From Physcomitrium patens (lineage: Eukaryota; Streptophyta; Bryopsida; Funariales; Funariaceae): DNA of 64,000 bases. The position numbers and the translations under genes were made by a program. Location of the stretch: the NCBI RefSeq assembly GCF_000002425.4, contig NC_037269.1, forward strand, positions 13,706,709 to 13,770,708, written 5' to 3'. The notes beneath the pieces were generated by a model. It made no database searches. It worked only from the letters and a program-made list of their open reading frames with translations, and was not told the origin of the DNA. Below are positions 47,700 to 60,720 of this stretch, one piece after another (the stretch's first letter is position 1; every line of letters starts with the position of its first letter).

Positions 47700-50400
47700 T
47701 TTCTTGAAGATGAAAATTTTCTAACTTTAAGAGAATTATTCTTTCTTGATAAAAATTTATATTTCCTTTTTTTTATACAAGATAAAAATATCTAAAAAAA
47801 ACATCTAATAAATCTTATTATTTTTGAGATTTATAGGAGATTTTAATATCAAATCTTAATAAAAATATACTCCAAATAATTTAACAATGATTTAAAATAT
47901 ATGCCAAAATGAAGTACTCAAGCTTGTTGTAATTAGTATATATAATAATCGGACTAAAAGAACCTTTTAGATAATGATGCCATTCTTAAAATAAATCGAA
48001 AATTATAAAAAGATCTTTATCAAGGATCTTATAATTTATCTTAGCTACTAAAAATTCCTTGAAATGAAAAGCAATTAAGTAGAGCTTATCATTTGCTCCC
48101 ATTTATAATAAAACAACATCCATAGGAAAGTTCAATGTATCTATTTGTATGAAGAATGCCTTAAAAATGTCATTGCCTTAAAAAGTCAAAATTGGTACAA
48201 AAATAAATGTTGTCTTTAAGACTTCAAAAGATGTTTTTCCTTCTTTGCTCTACTTAAGTTTGTCTTTACATATTAGACGTATAAGAAAAGCCACAATTTT
48301 AAAAAAGTTCTTGATGAAGATTCAATAATAATTACCAAATGTCAAAAAATATTATACATCTCTTATTATTTTTAGAACCTTTCAATCCATGATAGTTTGA
48401 ACTTTCTTAAGATCTATTATTAATCTTTTGTTGGAAATGATGTATTGTAAAAAATCAACTTAAGTAGTGTAGAATATATGCTTTTCTATATTTACATATA
48501 ATCTTACATCTTTAAGTTTTTATAATACATGATGAATATAAAATTTATGTTCTTCTATATTCTTAGAATAGATTAATATATCTAGTAAATAATAGATAAT
48601 AAAATCATTAAAAGACGTCATTCATGAGATATTCAAAAGTAGTTGATGTATTTGTGAGTCCCAAAGACATGATATTACATTCAAAATATCCATACCTAAT
48701 TCAAAAAATATTCTTCCATTCATCTCCTACTTTAATGTAAACCAAGTTATATGCTTTTTATAGATTTATTTTTGTGTAGATTCTTTTTTGATTGAGTTGA
48801 TCAAGAAATTCTAAAATTAAAGATAAGAAATACATATGCTTGACAGTTATCTAATTAAATCTTTGCTAGTCTATACACATTTGCAAAGATCTATTATTTT
48901 TCTTCACAAGTAAGATAGGAGCTCTTGTTAGAGATTTCAAGTGGCATTTGAAGTTCTTAGCCAAGTTCTTATTAATATGTTCCTTTAGTGTAACTAATTT
49001 TTTTTGCAATAAGCTAAAAATAAGTCTAAATGTTGGTTGAATTCCTTCTTTTAATCAATTGAACAATCATAAGGTTGATGCTCTAAAAGAATGTCTATAT
49101 TTATTTTTTCAAAAATATCTTGGAAATCTTAATAGTAGCTAAAAATACTACTTGATATCTTTTTACCAACAAAAATAAATGTGATATATATAGCAAAAGA
49201 TGATCCTTCTTTTATCTTATGCATAAAAAGATCTTACACCTATCAGTTTGGATTTGGATGTATTAGGGTTATTTATTTTTACTTCACTATTAAAATATTT
49301 TATTAAAGTACAAGAAAAATTAAGATTATAAGAAATCAAATCTATTTGAGGATTATATTTTTTTAATCACAATAATTCTAAAATAATTAGATTAGAAGGA
49401 TATCTTATTACATTAAATATTATTATATTATTATAATCTTTAATTTCTATTTCTAAAAGAATAGTTTCATGAATAATATTTCTAAAAGAGAATAAATACC
49501 CATTTGAGACTTCTACATATATGAGTTTAATTTTTTTGATTAAAAATATTTCTTATTTCTTAGCAAAGTCTTTGCCTATAAAATAGGCCAAGGCTTTTGA
49601 ATTTGATAATACAAAGACTTTGTGATTTTTAGGTCTTAAACATATATCTATTATAAAATAACATGAGAGATCTAAAGAAAAAATAAGACCTTGACTAAAT
49701 ATTGCACATGATTCCAACCGCACAATTCTTATTATGGCTAGAAAAATTTATTTTCTAAGACATTATCTTCTTTAGTAATTGTGCTCCTCATTTTTATAAT
49801 TGTATTGCTTCTTTGAATAGTATTGAGCAATGTACTTAGCTTCTCCATAATATAAGCATAAATCTTTTTGATGACATTGAGTCTTTTTTTACTTAGTGAG
49901 GAATTCAAAATATACCATATGAACTTGTATTAGTTTTGGCCTTAATAAATAATTTTTTGAAAATTTAGGAATTATTCTCATTATTAGGCTTGTTCTTCTC
50001 CAATAAAGTCTTTATTTTTGACACCTTTCAAATAATCGATTTTTATATGTAATGGCTTGAGCAATAAATTGTTTCAAAGATTTTGCTTTTGATATTATAA
50101 ATAACAAATCTTTCATGTTATCCTTCAATCCATATTGAAATTGATTAATGACGGCTTTATCATTCTAATCTATATTACAAGTGAAGTTTTGAAATTCAAC
50201 AATATATATGGTGATTGATCATAATCCTTATCATAAAAATAAGAGCTTAGTCTCTGCTATTTTTTTTAATCATTTTTTCTAAATGTGGATATAAACACTT
50301 TTAAGAATGAATGTAAATCATAAAGGAGTCGTGAATCCTTTTCTATCAAAGATAAAAATCAAGAGAGAGCACTTCTAGATAGAAGTGCTTCTATGAAGTT
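47700..50400 (-). pseudogene. Copy F: RNase H, RT, protease and gag remnants
   Basis: Colinear with copies A and H through the whole stretch; no open frame of length. The gag end abuts a run of 33 A (50411-50443). Confidence 0.7.
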
Positions 50401-50409
50401 AATTTGAGT

Positions 50410-50410
<1 letters not shown>

Positions 50411-50443
<33 letters not shown>
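50411..50443 (+). repeat. Homopolymer A33 at the gag/LTR junction of copy F
   Basis: Thirty-three A on the plus strand (T on the element's sense strand). It sits where the leader and first gag codons should be. Confidence 0.9.
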
Positions 50444-50446
<3 letters not shown>

Positions 50447-50939
50447 AATATACTCTTATGTCATTCAAAAAGACTAAAAAAGTAATCAAAGATAGTATAG
50501 TATTAAACTATAATGGCTATTGCCAAAGATAAGAAGACTAAAAATCTTAAAATAAGACTAAGGATTAAAAAGGTGTTGATAAGAATGAAGAAGGCTTCAC
50601 TCTTACCTCCATGTATACTCTTAATTAGGAGTTATGTGGTTCTATCTTATAAGTCCTCTTAAATATGTTGACTTTACAAGACATATATCTTAACTTACAA
50701 GACAAGTTTTCTATATGTATGTCACATAGTTAGTTTTTTTTGTAAGCTATCAATACAGGATTAATTTATTGATTAGTTTTTTAACCTATTAATCAACTAA
50801 AAATACATGTAAAGGTAAAATAGTATTTATGAAGCTTTTAAAAAGCTTATCTAAAAAATACTATGAAATAAATTTAATTTTATTTATTTCTATTTAATCA
50901 TATAGATAAATATTAGAATAAATATGTGTGTCTGTGACA
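50444..50939 (-). repeat. 5' LTR of copy F
   Basis: Minus-sense start TGTCACAGACACAC at 50939. It lacks about the last 25 bp of the family LTR, next to the A33 run. Confidence 0.85.
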
Positions 50940-50944
50940 TGCTC

Positions 50945-51206
50945 CAATCAATGACTGCAATCTATTACAATGGATTTTTTTCCAAAATTTAAAATATGTC
51001 CTATTTATCAATCAATAAAAAAGATATAATAGCCATCACAATTCCTTCCTCTTTTGTGCTTCTTTTCTTTTTTCTTAAGCCACATTGATACCTCAAAAAT
51101 ATCGTTAAAATAGCTCTTTGACAAGAATCTATTATATTTGGTTTATAATCTACTCACTTTTAAATAAAATAAAAACAATGAATTGGCATTCTTGTCAAAC
51201 TGTCAA
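50945..51206. other. Unassigned sequence between copy F and LTR G
   Basis: Right flank of copy F; AT-rich, with no coding frame recognised. Confidence 0.35.
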
Positions 51207-51501
51207 GAATATGAATCCTAAAAAATAAAATTTAAATATTATCTAGTATCACTTAAAAAATAAAAATTTATTTAAAAATGATATAATATTAAAATTGGAA
51301 TAGCTAATATCAAAGACAGGAAGATTAGAGACTCTTAAAATAAGACTAAAGATTCAAAAGGTATTAGAAGACTAAAAAAGGCCTCCATATATACTATCTA
51401 ATTAAGAATTATGTGTCATTGTTCTATGGGACCTCCAACATGTGTCCAACTTGCATGACATATATTTAATTTACAAGACAAGTTTCTTACAGGTATGCCA
51501 C
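51207..51501 (-). repeat. Chromovirus LTR G, partial, interrupted by copy H
   Basis: Minus-sense LTR from its TTGACA end (near 51207, TGTCAAGAATATGAAT on the plus strand) to TATGCCAC at 51501, where the plus-oriented LTR of copy H starts with TGTCATAG. Confidence 0.75.
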
Positions 51502-51800
51502 TGTCATAGACATACACATGTAAATCAATAATTACCTACATGATTAAATAAAAGTAAATAAAAGTATGTCAATTCCATAATATCTTCTATAGAAGATTCT
51601 TAGAAGCTTCATAGATATTATTTTGACTTTATAAGTGTCTATAATTGATTTTTTAGGTTAGAAAAGAGGTCAACAAGTAAGCCAAGTGCCACACATGTTA
51701 GTAGCTTGAAAAACAAGCTAACTATATGGCAAACACATAGAAAACTTGTCTTATAAGCTAAGGCATGTATCTTGCAAAGTCAACACATATTAGAGGTCCT

Positions 51801-54575
51801 GTGAGTATAATTAAAAGTTCTAATGGTTAATTATAATTTCTTTTATAATTTTTAACATATTTTTATTAATTTTAATACTAATATAATTAATTAATACGTC
51901 TAAATTAGTTTTTTAGTTAATTATAAATTTGATCATATCTTTAGGTTTTTAATTGAATGAATACTTTTAATTAATAGATTGATTCACTATTTTAAAACTT
52001 AAAAGAAAAAATAGAAAATTTAAAAGGTTTGTGATTTTTTTTCTTGAATTACTTTAAATCTTTTTTTTAGTGATGAAACTAAAATTTTAATAGAATTTCT
52101 CTTCTAATTCTAAAGAATTATATCTTAAACTAATCTACAATCTTAATTTTTAATCCAAAAGCTAATTTCTAATTTGACTATAGTTAGAAAGTCCTTTAAA
52201 TCTAATTACTCTATCTTCTTAATTAATTTTGAGTTTTTTAAGCTTAAATTTTATTTTACAATTTAATTTGATTAAAAATATAAAGTCTAATTGTTAAATT
52301 AATGATGATCTTAAAAAGATAGAGACAAGCTAAATTTTTTGGTGGAGTTTCCTCTCATAGTGATTTTAATCAGTACTTGAAGTTGAAAAAAAGAAAAATT
52401 GGGAAAAATCACAAGCATATTAATTCAAGGCCAATTTGCAATTAGATTTTGGATTTGCCAAGAGTTCATACTTAAGGGAGTTTAAATTGAAGAATGGTGA
52501 TTATGAAGGCTTTGATGGAAAGAATTCTTGCTGATTTCCAAGTAGGCTAATTAGAATTAGAATTGTAGTTGAAATTTACAACTAAATTAGCAAATTAATT
52601 GGCTCTTATGATTTAGAACTCAGATTTGGGCTTGTGAATAGTCGATCTTAGAATAAAAGTATATTTTAGAGACATTGGCGGTATTAGTTTCACCAAAAAG
52701 GTATTAGTTTTTGGGTTCTAGGCATTTCGAACCTTAAAATCGGGGTTAGGCTGAGAATTATTGAAGATCCTTGATCTTGATTAGGGATTTTCCGATTTTG
52801 ATAGTAGAGATGTGTCCACCACTTTTGGGCCTCCTCCCACCTAGTTAAGAGGGCTTGGATGGTCCAACTCCCTCTCTCTCTCCATCTTCTTGTGGCAAAG
52901 CCATGGCAAAATGTCCCCCCAGCTTGTGAATGCAAATCTTCTTCTTTAAACTTTTATGGCCTTGGTTTTAACTCGCTCAGTCTATCTATTTTTATTTTCT
53001 TTTGTGAAACTTTGTAAGCAAATTCTACTCACTCTTAGCTTTGTAACAGCATAAGGCACGCCTGATTTGAAGTTGTGACAAATTTTTGGTGAATTTTCAA
53101 GATAGCAAGGGTCTTCTGCTTTGGTAGAGTAGGAGTGTTGGCTTAAAAACTCTATAACTCGGTGACCTCTAACTTAAATTTGATATGGATTATTGAAATG
53201 AATGCAATCTAAAGTTTATTTTATCAAAAAATTTAAATCACTAATTTCCGAGCTATATCAAATTTTTAATGAATTTTTAAATACAAAGAGATGTGCTGCC
53301 TTGGCAATTTTGAACAACCAGCTTTGAAAAATTGTATCTTATTACTTACCTATATTTTTCTGCTAAAATTTGTTGAAAAGGGATCCTACTAAGTATAGTT
53401 TTAGGAAAAATTAGAATCATTCATTTTAAACTATTAATTGATTTTTAGTAAATTTTTAAGTAGAAGGGGGTCTACTACCTAGGCAGCTTAAGTCACCTTG
53501 CTTTGAAAATACATATCTCGAACGTCAAACCTTGGATCACCATGAAATTTGGTAGATAGGAGCAACTCTAAGTCAATCTCAACCACAAAACATTTCAAGC
53601 ACATAGGAGTTGTAGGAAAATTATGGCGAATTTCCAAACAACAAGGAAACTGCTGCCCTCAACTTGACATACTCTAAGTAAGTTTTTCTTCCTTAATCAC
53701 CTCTAATCACATCTTTTAGCACCTAAATTATTATATTATCACTCATTCATCTTATTATCATTAATTAATATTATTTAATAATTTCAAAGAACTTTTTACC
53801 TCATTCTAGAAATTAATCTTAAATTCTTATCTTTCCATCGATTTTTACCTTTTAAGGATAAAATATAAAATAAAATAAAAATTAATTTGATCTTTTAATT
53901 TTTTTCTTGTTTTTCTAACATTAATCTTTAAAATTTTACTTTCAACCTTAACCTTTGAAATTTTACTTTTAACCTTCAATTTTTACTTCTATTACTTTTG
54001 AACTTTCACTTGGCTTTTAATTATTAATTCTAACTTTAATTTTAATTTTGTTTTTTAATTTTTATTTTTAATTTTGTAATCTTCCAAATTTAATCTTTTA
54101 TCTTAAAAATCTTAACATCATATTAATGCTGAACTTAAATATTTAAGGCTATTTATTACTGAATTTTCAATTCTTGATAAAGTTTTGTCATCAAAACTTC
54201 ATCCATAGATAACTTCCTATATAGAACTCTGATTTATATGGTTAATACCATCTTGGAAAGCCTTAGACTAGCACTCTAGCATGATATTCATTGTTTTTTA
54301 TTTTATTTTATTTTATTCTAGTTTGTAATTTTCAGAGTTTAAGTTTGATGAAATAAGTCTTGTAAGGTACTTAACTAAATGAACTAGAAGTGTTAAAAAT
54401 TAAATCATAAAAATATGTAACTAACTTATTATGTTGTTGGATTAATCTTTATTATTATATTTTTTTTTCCTATCTTATATATAATTTACATTTCTATATC
54501 AATTAATATTAAGCTCTAATCTTAACTATAATCTAATTAAATTAAATTTAAGTGAAGGGAGAAAAATCCACTCAC
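51801..54575. mobile_element. Unclassified 2.8-kb element inserted in the LTR of copy H
   Basis: The LTR reads continuously up to AGGTCCT (51794-51800) and again from AAGTCCT (54576-54582), a 7-bp duplication with one mismatch. The insert begins GTGAGT and ends ACTCAC, a 6-bp inverted terminus. The interior has no long frame (best 81 codons, 52690-52935 minus, unrecognised). It has AT-rich outer parts and a GC-richer centre with a degenerate 180-bp repeat. It could be a non-autonomous DNA transposon, or a solo LTR of a large retroelement. Confidence 0.6.
53091..53700. repeat. Degenerate ~180-bp tandem repeat inside the unclassified element
   Basis: The phrase GAATTTTCAA (or close variants) followed by a CTGC-rich word recurs at 53091, 53271, about 53450 and 53628, a period of 178-180. 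Each is followed by a phrase such as ATATCTCGAACGTCAAACC that varies between units. Confidence 0.6.
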
Positions 54576-54829
54576 AAGTCCTATAGAACATTGCCATGTA
54601 GCTCCTAGTTAGATAGTATATATAGAGGCAAGAGTAAAGCCCTCTTCACTTTTGACAATTCCTTTCTTGCTTCTAGTCTAAATTCAAGAGTCTCTACTTT
54701 CTTTGTCTTTTGATAATAGCCATTCTAATTTTCTTTTAATATACATACTTTTTTATTTTTATTTTTTTATACTTGTTTATTTACTTTCATCAAATTCTTA
54801 TCCTTGATCGATTGACAAGAGTATACTTA

Positions 54830-54842
54830 CAATATCAAAGCC
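54830..54842 (+). promoter_or_regulatory. Candidate initiator-tRNA-Met primer site of copy H
   Basis: CAATATCAAAGCC resembles the plant iMet primer site TGGTATCAGAGCC, differing mainly by G-to-A changes. It lies 12 bp past the LTR end. Confidence 0.45.
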
Positions 54843-55019
54843 TTATCTTATTTTGATTAAGAGTGGATTACCTCTTTTTCTTGATAAGACATATGCATAT
54901 TACAAGTTGTGGATTACCTTCTTTTAAATTAATATTATTCTTAGTATCTTCTTTGATGTCCAATCTTCTCTTTTAGAAGTCTTGAACAAAATTAGATTTT
55001 TTTTTTTTAAGTATTATCA

Positions 55020-55980
55020 AGATAGAATTTGTTGAAATGAAGAGTTCAATGGCTTAAATACAAGAGCAATTGAGGGAGTTAATGCTTGCAATGCATCAAC
55101 TCAATTTACCACTTCAAAAAGCAATAAGAATCGCAAGAAGTGAAGATATAGATATGATTGGAGCTGCTTCAATATTTGTATCAAATTGTGTCTCTTCTTC
55201 TATAGTGGAACATCTTTTCAGTACTAAAAAACCAAGAATTTCCGTGCTTGAGAAGTTGATGGCACAAGATCCAAATTTTAAAGAATTATCAATCAAGTAC
55301 AACTTGTGATTGAACTTCAATTCTAAAGCTATTCAATTCTAGGATCAAAAGTTAGATTCATTAATACATTTCTTTCAGGTTCAGCATTATCATGGTTTTT
55401 ATCTTTTCTTGATCGACAAGATGCAATACTAGATAATTTGGAGGTTTTTTTTATGGAATTTTGATCCATATATAGAAAATATGTTGTAATCAACAAGATC
55501 CATATTTTACGATAAAAAAATTGATTTATAACAATATATGCTTCAAAATTTTGACAACTTGTAATTAATATCAAGTGGAATGATCTTATACTTATTAGCT
55601 AATTTTTTATGAATTATAATATAAGATAAAGAAATTGATACTCAACTTACCTGATTTTCAAATATTGAGTTAAGCAATTGACTTTGCTGTGAAGTATGAC
55701 AATCAACTTTTTGAATTTTGATTTGAAAGTTGGAGAAGTGGGCCTCAATGTTACTATAATTTAATGGCAATATCAATGCCTCTTCAATACATACATTTGG
55801 AAGAAGAGGATATGCAAATTGATGCAGTCCATTTCAAACCTCTTATTGAGCAAAAAAAAACTCATTGCACGTCAAAAAGGATTGTGCTTATATCATAGAG
55901 AACCTAAATATACTACTCAATATTTTCCAAAGAAGCAACATAATTATAAAATAAAGAGTACAAATATCAAAGAAGACAAT
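55020..55980 (+). pseudogene. Copy H: gag remnant including the N-terminal part
   Basis: The frame 55070-55309 reads MRELMLAMHQLNLPLQKAIR with capsid-like sequence; 55819-56010 holds the knuckle remnant LCLYHREPKYTTQYFPKK, with two of three Cys lost. Confidence 0.65.
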
Positions 55981-56009
55981 ATATTAGAAAACAAGTTTGT
56001 TCAACTATA

Positions 56010-58860
56010 ATAGACACCATGGAGTTAGAACCTTATACAATACTTAATAAAGGTCCTATTTTCTCTTCAAATTCTCTCCTTGTTTCATATTAAATATTAT
56101 TTTAGGATCTAAACATTACAAACCTTTGTCTTCTTAGATTCAAGAGCCTCAGCATATTTTTTAGGTGAAGAATTTGTTAAAAGATTTAGCATATTTTTAA
56201 TGAAGAAAACTAAACTTATTCATGTAGAAATCATAGATAGTTGTCTATTGTCTTTTACAAATGTTACTTATGAAATCCTTCCTACAGAAGTAATAACTAA
56301 TTGTTATAATAGCTTTGTCATATTTAATATCATTAAATCTCATTCTAATCCAATCATTTTAGACTTATCATCATTAGAAAAATACAATCCTTGAGTAAAT
56401 TAGATTTCTTGTATCTTTGACTTTTTTTAAAGTATAATTAAGAATATAGTTAATTAAGTAGAAAATTACAAGTCTAATACAATTAAATATGTAGTTTTAA
56501 GTATAAGAGCTTTCTTGCATGCTGTAAAAGAAAGATCACCTTAAGTCATTTATGCCACACCTATTTTTAATGGTACATAGACTTCAAGTGGCATTTAAAG
56601 CCCATATCAAGAATTTTAAGATATATTTGAAAAAAAAATTGAGATACTCTTCCAAAATATTGTTCCTATGATTCTTCAATTGACCTTCAAGAAAGAGAAC
56701 AACTGCCATTTGGACCAATCTATAATTTACTAAAAAATAAATTAGGTAAATTCAAAGAGTATATTGAAGAAAATCTAGCCAAGAACTTCATATGTCATTT
56801 CAAATCCCTAACAGAAACTCCAATTCTATTTGTAAAGAAAAAAGATGAATCACTGCGGATGTGTATTGATTATCAAGGATTCAACAAGATCACCATCAAT
56901 AATAGGTTCTTACTACCTTTAATATCTAGACTTCTTTATCAATTGAATCAAGCTAAGATCTATATAAAAATAGATCTACGAAGAGCATACAATCTGATAC
57001 AAATCAAAAAAGAAGATGAATGAAAGTTTATATTTTGAATTAGATATAGATATTTTGAATATAATGTCATGCCTTTTGGACTTAAAAATATACTAACAAC
57101 TTTTTAACATCTTGTCGATGATATTTTTTGAGAATTTTTAGATAATTTTATTATTTGCTACCTAGACAATATCTTAATCTATTCTAAGAACACAAAAGAA
57201 CATGAATTTCATGTTTATTGTGTGTTACAAAAATTAAAAGATGTGGGATTCTATGCCAAGATAGAAAATTATGTATTCCACACTACTCTAGTTGACTTCT
57301 TAGGTTATATCATTTCAAATGATGGATTTATGATGGATCATAAGAAATTTAAACTATTATGTATTGGAAGATTTCAAAAACAGTATGAGATGTGTAATGT
57401 TTTTTAAAATTTTTCAACTACTATTGGATCTTCATAAAGGACTTTTCTTAAGTTGCAACTCCACTTATATATTTGACTTGTACAAATAAACTTCAGTAGA
57501 ATCAAGAAGCAGAAGCAATATTTGAAGCTTTAAAGACAACCTTTGTTTTTGTACTAATCTTATATTGTGTTGAATTTTTCAAGGTATTCTTTATGGAAAA
57601 AAATGCATTGGACTTTGCTTTAAGTGCTATATTATCACAAATAGGAAGAAATAATAAACTTCACCCAATAGCTTTTTATTCTAAGAAATTTTCAATAGCC
57701 GAGATTAATTATGAGATCTATGATAAAGAATCTCTTGCAATTATAAATTATTTTTAAGAATGGCATCATTATTTAGAAGACAATTTCAATCCAGTCACTA
57801 TGTATACAAACTACAAGAATCTTAAATACTTCATGTCAGCATGTGTTTTGAATTGTCGCCAAGCTTATTCGAGCATGTCTTTATCAGGATTTGATTTCAA
57901 ATTTATATATTGATCTAAAAAACAACAAGGTTTGTCAGAAGCCCTTTTTAGACACTCTTATCTTACACCAAAAGAAAGAAATACAGCTTTTGATTAACAA
58001 AGATAAATTCTTTTAAAGTCAGAACATTTTCATCTTTGAGTAATGAAAACAACATTGATTGTTGATTCAACCTTTATCAAACAAATTCAATCAAGTATAT
58101 CTTCTGATCTTCTTATTTATGATATCAAGAATTATTCTTTCAAGTCTTATGATGTTTCCAAATTTGAATTCAAAAAAAACTTACTTTATTTTAAAAGACA
58201 CCTACATGTTCCAAAAGAAGTACGTTTACGAGTTCTTCAAGTACGCCATAATTTTCCAACAACTAGACATTTTGGATACAATAAGACTTTAAAATTGATA
58301 TTTAGAGATTTTTGGTGATTGCAAATGTAGAAAGCAGTCAAAGATTTTATTCAATCATGTGATGTTTGGTCAAAATCAAAAACTCCTCGTCATTGATCTT
58401 ATGGACTTCTTCACCCATTACCTATTCGAAAACAACCATAGACTTTTATTTCTATAGATTTATTACAAATCTTCTAGTCTCAAGTTTGTATGATTCTATA
58501 TTTGTAATAATAGATTGTTTTATAAAGATGGCATATTTTGTACCATGTATAAAATCTATCACAAGTGAAGAAACAACCAAGCTTTTTCTTGACAATATTT
58601 GTCAATATCATAGATTGTCCAAAGATATTATATCGGATATGGAGACTCAATTTATATCAAGGTTTTAAAGAACTCTTTTAAGATTTTAAAGGTAGATATA
58701 AAGCTATCTTTGGCCTTTTATCCTCAAATTGATCAATAAACAAAGCATATAAATAAAGTTTTAGAGTAGTATTTAAGAAGTATGATTAATTAACAACAAG
58801 ATGATTGAGAAACTCTTTTATTATTGGCAGAGTTTGCTTATAATAATACAAATTTAGTTT
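56010..58860 (+). pseudogene. Copy H: protease, RT, RNase H and integrase remnants
   Basis: Colinear with copy A. The RT catalytic box reads YLDNILIYS (second Asp to Asn). Integrase retains FPTTRHFGYNKTLKLIFRDFW and FVIIDCFIKMAYFVPCIKSI, but the second catalytic Asp block reads IISDMETQF. Many TAA/TAG/TGA stops interrupt it. Confidence 0.78.
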
Positions 58861-58869
58861 GCTTTAAAA

Positions 58870-60720
58870 TATATATTAAAGGCAAAAGATAATAACTCTT
58901 AATGATTAATACACCAATTTCACAATAATTTACATTCATATGCAAGCATCCATGTTTGTGTAAGATTCTTTACTAATTTTTTATTAAAATATTCCTTCTA
59001 AGCAGCCAATTTGTTGTACTATAAGTTGAAATTTTTTCCTTTTGGTGGTTAGATTTTTTTTCTTTAAAATCAATTGTACAATTATAAGATCCATGTTAAA
59101 ATAATACATTAGTATTTTCTTTTTTAAATATATCTTAAATTTTTGTATATTACTTTAATTTTCTATTACAATCTCTATTTGAATAAAAACTTAGTCTTGT
59201 GAAATGACAAATAATTTTTTTTTTTTTTTTTTTTTTTTTTTGGAAATTGCATAAATTCTTTGCTCCAACAAATAAGAATCAAGATGGTTTATTGCTGTTT
59301 AATCCAAATCTTGAATCAACCTTTTGTAATTTATATTTTATAATTAACTGATATAATTTAAATTAAAAAAATATAAAAGTAAAAAAACTAAGTACCTCTA
59401 GAATTGAAAGATATTACAAGAAATTAAAGATAACAGAAAATATTTGATTTGTTAATGCCATTTTTAAAAGCTTGATCTCATCTATCACTTTTTACAATGC
59501 AAGTTATTTTCTATTAATAACATCCAATAGATTTAACCAATTTTACTTTCAAAATATTAATTTATGTTGTAGTACAAAGTTTTATTTATAATACACATGG
59601 AGCTTTGATATTTACAAGCACTTGAGTTAAAAATTCACAACTTAGAGTTTTAATAATTTTATGAAATTTAAAACAAGATGTAGAATTTGATAATAGCATA
59701 AAATTTGTACTTAATAGTTGTGATTAAGAATTGTTTAATTATCAAGCTTGCTTTACAATTAAGTTTTTTTGTTTTTTAACTTTTTAAAATTTTAGTTTGT
59801 ACTTAATGCCTTGAATCCATTCTATTTAATACAACAATCTTATATTTTATAACCTACTGTTTATTTTCAATCTAATAAAAAATTTTAAAATAATATATTT
59901 TTTTCTTCTTCAATGTAAACTATTTGAATTAGTTTGCATCAATTAGCATAGGTTTTGGTTCTAATAAAAAGATTTTTAAGATTTAGAAGTTCTTGCCAAT
60001 ACTTGATTATTTTTTTTGCAACCAAATCTATATAATTGTTACTTTTTAAAGAGTTGATTATTACATGTAATTGAATGTATGATGTATTTATTTGATAAAT
60101 CTATTTTTGATATTTCTAAAAATATATATTTGATATTATTATTTAAATTAAATCAAAAGTAATTAATAATTATCTCATTTTTTCAATCTATGTCACAAGA
60201 TTGTTATAAGAATTTTGTAGTACAAATAACAACTAATATTATCTTTGTTGCAAAGATTTGAGTTTCATTTTTGTAATTCTTTTTTAACTTTTTTCTAGAT
60301 GTTGTTAGAGATACCTCCAAAAATAAGTTTATTTCATATAAAAGTTGCAAATTCTTCTCAATTAAAGGTGCCAAAAAAGAGAAATCACTTTGAGATAAAA
60401 ATGTGTCTATTAATCATATTTGAATAAAACCATTAAGATATTAAGAAAGATAAATTATAAGAAGAATTTAACCTTTTGTGGATTCCTTGAAATTTTGATC
60501 TTATTTCATCAAACTTCATAGACATGTTGGTCTTTGATTTCTTTCTACTTATGATGGCAAGACTTTTAGAAATTACTTGTAAAGTTTGTCTATTTATACT
60601 TGTTTCTTTTAATTACATAATTTCTTTGTCTAAATATTGGATTGTACTATTGACTTTTTCTATAGATATAACAATAATATTTCTATGATAGAGATTGCTT
60701 ATATATAAGATTTTTTCTTA
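58870..60720 (-). pseudogene. Chromovirus copy I: decayed RT to gag, minus strand
   Basis: 58900-59090 matches RT of copies C and F in minus sense. 59900-60100 matches the knuckle/gag region and 60250-60690 the N-terminal gag. Protease cannot be placed with confidence. A run of 27 T lies at 59215-59241. No LTR is attached on either side. Confidence 0.55.

Larger units (their letters stand above)
45150..50939 (-). mobile_element. Chromovirus copy F, minus strand, TSD TGTTC/TGCTC
   Basis: The most complete old copy. Minus order: 5' LTR (50939-50444), gag (50400-49760), protease (49700-49290), RT (49080-48250), RNase H (48250-47700), integrase (47600-46560), chromodomain (46445-46305), ORF3 (46144-45722), polypurine tract and 3' LTR (45680-45150). 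The flanks TGTTC (45145-45149) and TGCTC (50940-50944) are a 5-bp duplication with one C/T difference. All frames are broken. Confidence 0.85.
51502..58860 (+). mobile_element. Chromovirus copy H, plus strand, 3'-truncated, with a 2.8-kb insert in its LTR
   Basis: 5' LTR 51502-51800 resumes at 54576 and ends about 54817. A primer site follows at 54830-54842. Then come gag (55020-55980), protease (56010-56430), RT (56570-57400), RNase H (57500-57940) and integrase (58040-58860). Integrase breaks off before the GPF module; chromodomain, ORF3 and 3' LTR are missing. This is the only copy in the window that keeps the leader and N-terminal gag. Confidence 0.8.

Noticed and set aside
52690-52935. 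81-codon minus-strand frame in the unclassified insert
   Set aside because: No transposase or known motif; it overlaps CT-rich sequence and is probably non-coding.
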